Below are positions 56,746-64,000 of a stretch of 64,000 nt of DNA, piece after piece; position 1 is the stretch's first letter, and each line of letters opens with the position of its first letter. The notes below the pieces were generated by a model. The model saw only the letters and a program-made list of their open reading frames with translations, ran no database searches and was not told the DNA's origin. Origin of the DNA: Acanthosepion esculentum. Its lineage: Eukaryota > Mollusca > Cephalopoda > Sepiida > Sepiidae. The position numbers and the translations under genes are program-made. The stretch covers positions 33,668,999 to 33,732,998 of the forward strand of contig OZ038509.1 of the NCBI GenBank assembly GCA_964036315.1, given 5' to 3'.

Positions 56746-56750
<5 letters not shown>

Positions 56751-56787
56751 TAAGAAAAATAGTAATTAATGTTGAATAACAGAGCTA

Positions 56788-56791
<4 letters not shown>

Positions 56792-56854
<63 letters not shown>

Positions 56855-57050
56855 GAACATAGAAGTCAACACTTATAGGCGACAGTCTGTTTCATGCCAG
56901 ATGCAATCGTCAGGTCTGACGATTGCATCTAGAATGAAACAGACTGTCGCCTCTAAGTGTTGACTTCTATGTTCACTTTTATATTTACACACGCTCTATC
57001 CCTGATATTGAGCACTTTATCCCATAAATATAGCACACTTTAAGACTTTC

Positions 57051-57117
<67 letters not shown>
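56792..57117. repeat. TA-bounded foldback with two divergent hammerhead-like motifs
   Basis: Arms of about 60 bp meet at 56914-56915. Minus motif: CTGACGA (56913-56907), TTGCATCTGGCAT (stem II UGC/GCA), GAAA (56893-56890), CAGACTGTC. Plus motif: CTGACGA (56916-56922), TTGCATCTAGAAT (stem II weakened), GAAA (56935-56938), CAGACTGTC. The plus arm continues through CTCTATCCCTGATATTGAGC to TTTCTTCA and (TA)n at 57054-57117. The minus arm is cut off after GTTCACTT by the left TA tract. Confidence 0.85.
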
Positions 57118-57119
<2 letters not shown>

Positions 57120-57439
57120 CATGTTTCTCAGTTCTCCGTTATTTATTTATTTTTTGTATAAATTTCGTTCTCTTTCGATTTTAATGTATACTCATTCGTG
57201 TAGCATAGATTGCAGAAATTGTGGGTGAATTTGAGTAATTGCAACTATAGATACGAGCGAATGATCAAAGAATATACCAATTTAATGAAGGTTTACGCTG
57301 TGAACGTGTGGCATCCACCGATTTTCTTTTCTGTGTTTGAAATTTTAATGCATCTCCAATACTTCCTATCCGTTGTGGCCATTAGCAGTTTTTTCTCCTT
57401 TAGCTCAGGTGAACGTTACTCTCCCCTGTTCCGCTGTCC

Positions 57440-57725
57440 ATTCACACAGGCTCATCGGATAAGTGACTCGCTGACTTAACCTATCACCTTTGCCCTCAAT
57501 ATTCCCAGTGAGTGTTAGATTTTACAAGTCCTCTTTCTTCATTGTGTGTTCAAGTAATTTCAGGTGTCTCTTTCTCAGCATAAGTGTTCTTTGTTTTACT
57601 ATATTCTTTGACTTCATTGCTGATTACTACCTCAGCCTATGCAATTCTCAGTATCCTTCTGTAGAATCACATTTCAGTCACATCCGATTCTCTCCTCGTC
57701 CCTGGGAAGATTCTCTAGTATTCAT
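57440..57725 (-). pseudogene. LINE ORF2 C-terminal relic
   Basis: Minus strand in shifted frames: FYRRILRIA near 57655, EVVISNEVKEYSKTKNTYAE, THNEERGLVKSNTHW near 57500-57540. Same tail family as 5150. Two such relics lie head to head here with 57945-58260. Confidence 0.6.
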
Positions 57726-57929
57726 TGCTATAGAAGAGGATAGATATCACATAGAATCCAGCCCTCTTTTCTTTGTCTCTAAAAAAGTTTTTGTTTTTTC
57801 TCATCACTTAACATTTGGTTGAAACAAAAAACAGAAATTATGACATAGAAATCGGAAGTGGCATCCGAAAGGTGAAAGGTGAAGGTGCGCCGGAAAGGTA
57901 AAAGATTCATTTTAGAAACTGGCCCAGGA

Positions 57930-58260
57930 TTTCAATTAAGGAATTAGAAGTGTTCAAAGAAAATCTTCTGGACCGATCTATAATCTCTTATAACATTGTA
58001 AATATTGAACAATTTTGTTATAAATATTCGAAGAAGCTGAGACGTGGTTCTGTCGACGGATGTTGAAAATAACGTGAAAAAAAATGATGTAATGAACAAT
58101 GAAATTTTAAAGAGAATATGGTCTGCAAAAAGTTTGATGCTAATAAGCAAAAAGAGACAGATTAATTTGTTGGGACACATAATGAGGAAAGAAAGCTTGG
58201 AGGATTCAACACTCACTGGGTATATCAAAATAAAAAAAGGGAAGCAACATATTTGACTGG
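57930..58260 (+). pseudogene. LINE ORF2 C-terminal relic
   Basis: Plus: SVDGC (for WFYRRM region), MNNEILKRIWSAKSLMLISK, KKRQINLLGHIMRKESLEDS, TLTGYIKIKKG near 58070-58245. Open for about 70 codons; no upstream domains. Confidence 0.7.
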
Positions 58261-58399
58261 AGAAACAACTTGCAAAATAATGAGTTCATAAAAGTTCAAA
58301 ATGCGTTAATAAAATGTGACTGAAGATTGTGAAGAACCAGAACCGTCCAAGTTCGAAAAGGGGAGAAAGAAGGGGTGGGAGAAGAGAGAGTGAGTTAGA

Positions 58400-58408
58400 G
58401 AGTAAGTT

Positions 58409-58461
<53 letters not shown>
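58400..58461. repeat. (GA)n microsatellite
   Basis: GA run; similar shorter arrays at 58861-58935. Confidence 0.93.
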
Positions 58462-58465
<4 letters not shown>

Positions 58466-58489
58466 TTTGATTTGGTTTGGTTTGATTTG

Positions 58490-58810
58490 TTTTGTTTTAC
58501 GGCATACCAACCTGAAAGGTTTATTTAATGCCGACAATATTTTTATTGCTGGAGAGATTTTTTCCGAAAATGTATTGCAGGTATTTTTACTACAAAAACC
58601 TATTTTTACAATTTCAGAGATTTTCACCCTAATTTAGGGGTTAACTATTTGATCATAACTGGGACCCTTGCCACCCCGAGTCAGGGCAGAGCTGACAGCA
58701 ACAATCAAGAGGTAGCTCCATGCTCCCCAAAACATTCCGATCAGAGGCTTTGCTGTCGGATGTAGTTTATCGTCATACCCAGGACGTCTCACTGGGAGGG
58801 GGGTCTTACC
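58490..58810 (+). repeat. Dispersed repeat with ATCGTCATACCC end, copy 4
   Basis: GTTTTACGGCATACCAACCT, GGTTTATTTAATGCCGACAA, GATCAGAGGCTTTGCTGTCG and TAGTTTATCGTCATACCCAG. The most complete copy of this family; its 5' start lies in the GGTTTGATTTGTTTTG stretch. Confidence 0.8.
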
Positions 58811-59324
58811 CTTGTGCAGAGGTGCAATCAGTGTATTCTAAAGCTCCAGCCGAAAGGGTGGAGAGAGAGAGAGAGAGAGAGAGTTAGAGAGAGAAAGTGT
58901 GTGTTAGAGAGAGGGAGTTAGTAAGAGAGAGAGAGACTTAGTTATCTTACATTCTTTGTGCAATATCAACAATTCTTAAATTCCTACGATTTAATTAAAA
59001 CTCGATATTTATCGGATAATTTCAGCTCTGTATCGATTTTAATCAAATTAATTAAGCGCCTTGTATGCTATCTCGATTTAAAAGTAGAATTTCATTCTTA
59101 CTTCATGGTCGAAATAAATGTTATAGACTATGGATTTGTAGTGGATGACTCAGCACAGACGATGCTAAAATAGATTTATCATGCAGTGTCCAGGCTGTCG
59201 ATCCGATCAATCGGCTGGTCATGTCATGCCCCATCACATCTAACCCATCCCAAAACAACTATAACTTACAATTAACTTTCCCTCCCAAACCCTACACTAA
59301 ATATACTAACACCTTACCCCTAAA

Positions 59325-59605
59325 ATGTGATGGGAAACGATGATGTTGCCAGCTATACGTTTTTGAAACAATGATATTGCCAGCTATACGTTTTTGAAAC
59401 AGTTGCCAGCTATACGTTTTTGAAACAATGATGTTGCCAGCTATACGTTTTTGAAACAATGATGTTGCCAGGGATACATTTTTTTGAAACAATGATGTTG
59501 CCAGCTATACGTTTTTGAAACAGTTGCCAGCTATACGTTTTTGAAACAGTTGACAGCTATACGTTTTTGAAACAATGATGTTGCCAGCTATACGTTTTTG
59601 ATATA
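59325..59605. repeat. Minisatellite with 31-bp and 26-bp units
   Basis: Nine units of GCCAGCTATACGTTTTTGAA joined by either ACAATGATGTT (long) or ACAGTT (short). The order is long, long, short, long, long, long, short, short, long. Two units have point changes (CCAGGGATACA; TGACAGC). Confidence 0.92.
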
Positions 59606-59609
59606 TCTA

Positions 59610-59672
59610 GTAAATACTGGATCTGGCATTAAATAACCCATAGTGGTTGATATTCCATAAAACCCCAAACAA
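59610..59672 (-). repeat. Fragment of the ATCGTCATACCC-type repeat
   Basis: On the minus strand GGTTTTATGGAATATCAACC, CACTATGGGTTATTTAATGC, matching the 5' part of the 45080-45450 copy. Confidence 0.6.
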
Positions 59673-59831
59673 ACAAACAAACAAACATGCAGTGTCCTTC
59701 AGAGGAGCTGGCTGCGATGTTGACTGACACATAATTTCTCTCCGGGAGTAGAATCACTTGATGCCAGTGGTTGAACCCAACATGTGAACACGTGTCGCAC
59801 TACTTACATCTGAGATGAAATACGCCGCATG

Positions 59832-59837
<6 letters not shown>

Positions 59838-59892
<55 letters not shown>
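59838..59892. repeat. (TA)n microsatellite
   Basis: Pure TA tract. Confidence 0.97.
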
Positions 59893-59896
<4 letters not shown>

Positions 59897-60314
59897 TTTG
59901 TAAGCGTGTAGAGAAAAATATATGCACTGGCGAAAATAAGTTTAAGACCAATGATTAAAGTTTTATTCATTTCAGAATATGTTTCTAATAAAACAATAGA
60001 AATTAGTTTTATTCTGTCCGCTTTATGCAGAATTTTTTTCTCTTTTGAATGATGTAAAAATCGTATATTTTCCTACAAGTTGAAAAATTTTAATGTTGCA
60101 TTAATTTAAATTATCCAAATTTGCGGGCAAAATAAGTTTATGACCGAATGGTTATTATGCAAATTATTTGCTAAATCCGATAATTATTTTAATATATTTT
60201 TTGTTTATTCTTTATTTTTATAGATACCAATATTTAAATAATTACGCTGCTTATAATAAACAGTATTAAAGCATATACCAGCCTTAATATCCGAGAAATC
60301 TCATAGAACTTATG

Positions 60315-60400
60315 TGTCTTCCGACAGGAATCGAACCTGTATCCTACACGGACCCGTCATATAGCCAGATGTGCTAAACTATTTAGCTATAGAGGAAGTG
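60315..60400 (-). repeat. tRNA-like SINE head
   Basis: Minus strand TATAGCTAAATAGTTTAGCA (box A), CAGGTTCGATTCCTGTCGGA (box B and T arm). Same family as 19480-19560. Acceptor ends do not pair as in a tRNA. Confidence 0.65.
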
Positions 60401-61222
<822 letters not shown>

Positions 61223-61340
61223 GCCACTGGCCTCTGGTCTCCGAACTTTAAATCCTAGACGCCATCCATTACTCCACTGTGTCTGTCTTTCTCCTTCTCT
61301 CCCTATCTATCTATCTATCTATGTATCTGAATAAAATTTT

Positions 61341-61400
61341 TAATAAAAGCTTAGCCGACGCGTTTCGTCCTCTGGGGGACTTCATCAATGCAAATATTCG
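61341..61400 (-). ncRNA. Decayed hammerhead-like motif, third family
   Basis: Minus strand: TTGATGA (61388-61382) for CTGATGA, AGTCC CCCAGA GGAC as a clear stem II, GAAA (61366-61363), then CGCGTC with predicted cleavage after the GUC. Stem III is the palindrome ACGCGU. The first C of the box is T and stem I is not convincing, so it is probably inactive. Confidence 0.5.
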
Positions 61401-61433
61401 AGGATTTTATTTTGTAAGAAGTGTTTATATTCA

Positions 61434-61446
<13 letters not shown>

Positions 61447-61501
<55 letters not shown>
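61447..61501. repeat. (TA)n microsatellite
   Basis: Pure TA tract separating the third-family motif from the next hairpin. Confidence 0.97.
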
Positions 61502-61505
<4 letters not shown>

Positions 61506-61610
61506 GGCAATATGAAAACTGTAGTAGTTGCCGACGCGTTTTGTCCAATGTGGGCTTTGAAATTCCACATTGGACGAAACGCATCGGCAACTACTAGTTT
61601 TCCTATTGTC

Positions 61611-61676
<66 letters not shown>
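61502..61676. repeat. TA-bounded foldback, third hammerhead family
   Basis: Arms GTTGCCGACGCGTTTTGTCC (61528-61547) and GGACGAAACGCATCGGCAAC (61572-61591) with ATGTGG/CCACAT inside, centred near 61560. Each arm is the 3' half of the motif at 61341. The CUGANGA boxes were lost at the centre. It runs into (TA)n at 61614-61676. Confidence 0.85.
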
Positions 61677-61679
<3 letters not shown>

Positions 61680-61707
61680 CTTTTCGACACGTTAATCCAG
61701 AAAAATA

Positions 61708-61766
<59 letters not shown>

Positions 61767-61840
61767 GATGAAAATGTTGAAAAGCCAAAGCAAAATCCGA
61801 ATATGTAAGTTTACTGTTTTTATTTTGTTTTTTGTTTTGC

Positions 61841-61884
61841 TGTCAACGTCAGACGTTTCGGTCTAATAGACTATCTTCAGGACA
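61841..61884 (-). ncRNA. Type I hammerhead ribozyme candidate
   Basis: Minus strand 5' to 3': UGUC (61884-61881, stem I), CUGAAGA (61880-61874), UA, GUCU AUU AGAC (61871-61861, stem II of four pairs with three-base loop), C, GAAA (61859-61856), stem III ACGU/ACGU closing CUG, then U61845 as the cleavage nucleotide, then GACA (61844-61841, pairs with UGUC). All conserved core bases of a hammerhead are present. The short stem I and III resemble the small type I forms known in Penelope-like elements. Confidence 0.78.
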
Positions 61885-62015
61885 TGGTTATTGGAGACAT
61901 ATTTATATTTAAATTTAAGTTAACATGAAGAGACGATAGACACAGGACTAGTCAGAAACAGAAAAACTGAAATTTCAGTTTTTCTGTTTAAATATAAATA
62001 TGTCTCCAATAACCA

Positions 62016-62059
62016 TGTCATGAAGATGGTCTATTAGACCGAAACGTCTGACGTTGACA
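62016..62059 (+). ncRNA. Partner hammerhead-like motif, core base changed
   Basis: UGUC, AUGAAGA (62020-62026), GGUCU AUU AGACC, GAAA (62041-62044), ACGUCUGACGU, U62055, GACA. The first base of the box is A instead of C. That C pairs with a core G in the catalytic fold, so this copy should be inactive although every stem is intact. Confidence 0.7.
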
Positions 62060-62162
62060 GCAAAACAAAAAACAAAATAAAAACAGTAAACTTACATATT
62101 CGGATTTTGCTTTGTCTTTTGCACATTTTCATCATACCGTCGGATCTACATCCACATATTTG

Positions 62163-62251
<89 letters not shown>

Positions 62252-62253
<2 letters not shown>

Positions 62254-62695
62254 GACTGAGCGAACAAGATATTTATTTCTTATACTTAGTGTATGTAGAA
62301 ATTGTTCAACGCTCTTGTTTACAAGGATGTTGTTTTTGCTATTAAAAATAATGTATAATTTACTGGGAGGTGTACATATTTTTAATTTTACGGGGTAGAA
62401 AATCACGAAGTCGATAGCTTGAGATAACGGGTATAGGTAGTTCATGAAAAGTTCTCCACCGATCCTCTATCTAAATAGACAAACGTCTCAATAACTTTTG
62501 AAGGACTTCTTGGTTGGGCTGAGAATTTTCAATACTTTTTTTTGCATGGGTATTTACGATAGTTTAGTTTCTAACCGTATTTCATCGTCTAACAGCCACA
62601 TCAAGTTGAACAAACGCTTCCCGTGCGATCATCGAAGTTCAGCAGCGTCGAACTTGGTTAGTACCTAGATGTGTGACAGCTTAGGAATACCAGCT
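62252..62695. other. Unassigned DNA
   Basis: No gene or clear repeat recognised. Confidence 0.4.
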
Positions 62696-62699
62696 GCTG

Positions 62700-62900
62700 T
62701 TAGCTTGGATGTGCGGATGGTGTAATGGATAATGGCTCGGAATTGTTAATCGGTGAGTCAAGTTCCAATTCCACTTTGGTTCCTTATGTTCACTTACGCG
62801 CAAATACCTTTGGAAAAAGTATGAATCCACCTCTTCTCCCCTCAGCTATGGGTTAATTAGTAAGTCATGTAACTCTAAACCATTATCTAAAAAGATTCTT
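62700..62900 (+). repeat. tRNA-derived SINE
   Basis: ATGTGCGGATGGTGTAATGG (box A), GAGTCAAGTTCCAATTCC (box B), GCGCAAATACCTTTGG, CCACCTCTTCTCCCCTCAGC and TATGGGTTAATTAG. Same family as 49015-49320, in plus orientation with the typical head. Confidence 0.75.
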
Positions 62901-63854
62901 AAATCTAAAAATATTTCATGGCTTTAAATAACCTGAAAAGCTGTAGAAAACGAATAGATAACCCCCCCAAAAATGTATTTCATCTTCATAATCACTAAAG
63001 ACCACTTTTAGCACCATAGTCACTCAGTATTTATGTAAGTATTTCCGAAAAAAAAAGAAATTCTGTAATTACCGGACCTCCAATTATATTTAAAATTTGT
63101 AGTTATCTTTATTTGTATTTCTACCAATCCCTAATGAGCATGAGTTTCTTTTAATTATTGTTGAAACCTCAAACACCATAAACTACTTAACGTATCTCAA
63201 AATCGGCATAGACGAAAGGAAAACGTAGAATTCGTGAAAATTGAAATTAGCGCTTCATATTGATTGGTAATTCTATCAAATTTGCGGCTTAATTTATTTT
63301 TATTTACACGTTCATTCAAAATTGAAATATACGAGAGATTATAGTTTCAGTTATTCAGTACATTTTCTCGGTCCACAAATCCTGTAAATTGGTTGGAACA
63401 CTCATAAGATTAGAAACTTTATCTAATATTTTCTGTCCAAGTAAACAGGAAATTGCCAGAAAAGATACATCATCAGTGACCCGGTTGGTTTGCATGCGAA
63501 TAAAAGAAATAAAAAGAAGCGTTATGAAATCCGGCTTAAAAGTTTGAGTGGTTATTACCTCAGTAGAAATAGTAACTAACTGAACTACAATTTCCGTTTC
63601 TTTGACAAGAAAACGTGAATAATATTGCTTAATAAACGATGAGGCAATAGTGGCCACCAACTAATTACTTCGAAGTAATAATGCAACCAAGAGAAAGTAT
63701 TTTATAAAAACGAATTTCACTTGATTGGGTGTTTTCTCGCCTTCTTTTTTTAAACAGAAACTTGTGACTTTCTCATTTTTATTTCATTGTATTGGGATCC
63801 GGAAACAAGATTGGTTGTGAATAGAGAATAGCCGGAAGCGCAAGATTAATATTG
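62901..63854. other. Unassigned AT-rich DNA
   Basis: A minus-strand frame of 101 codons at 63660-63355 (MVATIASSFIKQYYSRFLVK, DDVSFLAISCLLGQKILDKV) has no family I recognise and could be chance. Confidence 0.35.
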
Positions 63855-63862
63855 AGTGTGAG

Positions 63863-63899
<37 letters not shown>

Positions 63900-63970
63900 G
63901 AGAGAGAGAGAAAGAGAGAGGGGAAGAGAGAGAGAGAGAGAGAAAGAGAGAGGGGAAGAGAGAGCGAGTA
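63855..63970. repeat. (GA)n microsatellite with interspersed units
   Basis: GA runs with repeated AAAGAGAGAGGGGAAGAGAG units near 63911-63966. Confidence 0.93.
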
Positions 63971-64000
63971 AACAAAGCCACGGTGAGAAAGAGAACTAAT

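Larger units (their letters stand above)
61711..62251. repeat. TA-bounded foldback with a complete hammerhead motif
   Basis: (TA)n at 61711-61765, arms of about 140-150 bp (61766-61915 and 61985-62165 with extra outer sequence on the right), then (TA)n at 62165-62251. The arms hold ATTCGGATTTTGCTTTG, AAAACAAAAAACAAAATAAA, GACCGAAACGTCTGACGTTG and GTCTCCAATAACCATGTC. Each arm has one hammerhead-like core, pointing outward. Confidence 0.92.

Noticed and set aside
59325..59605. CRISPR array
   Set aside because: Units are directly adjacent with no unique spacers, so it is a minisatellite in eukaryotic DNA.

Overview
The window looks like intergenic or intronic DNA from an animal genome. It is AT-rich, carries about twenty long (TA)n tracts, and is filled with decayed mobile elements. 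No host protein gene, intact open reading frame, rRNA or credible tRNA gene could be supported. The mix of tRNA-headed SINEs, many non-LTR retrotransposon 3' ends, mariner and hAT-type DNA transposons, and Penelope-like elements with hammerhead motifs suggests a mollusc, possibly a cephalopod. That assignment is inference, not proof.

Layout. 1-6960: mostly unassigned, with two tRNA-derived SINE heads, a TA-bounded hairpin at 3.7-3.9 kb and a LINE C-terminal relic at 5.2-5.5 kb. 6969-14720: a deleted mariner copy, then a nearly complete but dead non-LTR retrotransposon of the L1/Tx1 type on the minus strand. It has a zinc-knuckle ORF1, an extra small ORF, and an ORF2 with endonuclease, reverse transcriptase and C-terminal zinc motif, all enclosed by ~250 bp inverted repeats. 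15-33 kb: fragments of at least two LINE families, one interrupted by an insertion with an 18-bp target duplication, an 80-bp mariner MITE, and SINEs. 33.6-44 kb: a tRNA-headed hammerhead-like element, an 1800-bp hAT-like element with a perfect 8-bp target duplication, two mariner/Tc1-type transposase relics and a second hAT-like copy. 44-64 kb: LINE relics, a 187-bp pogo-like MITE, a Penelope-like element relic (reverse transcriptase plus GIY-YIG nuclease) and a dense set of TA-bounded hairpins.

The most interesting theme is the TA-bounded hairpins. Several contain sequences that read as type I hammerhead ribozymes: a CUGANGA box, stem II, GAAA, a very short stem III and a NUH cleavage site. 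The best is on the minus strand at 61841-61884. Three or four unrelated-looking sequence families share this architecture. They occur as inverted pairs, lie in or beside (TA)n tracts, and one sits just upstream of the Penelope-like reverse transcriptase relic. Hammerheads in Penelope-like elements are already known in eukaryotes. The parts that may be new are the divergent inverted-pair arrangement, the TA boundaries and the tRNA-like head on one family.
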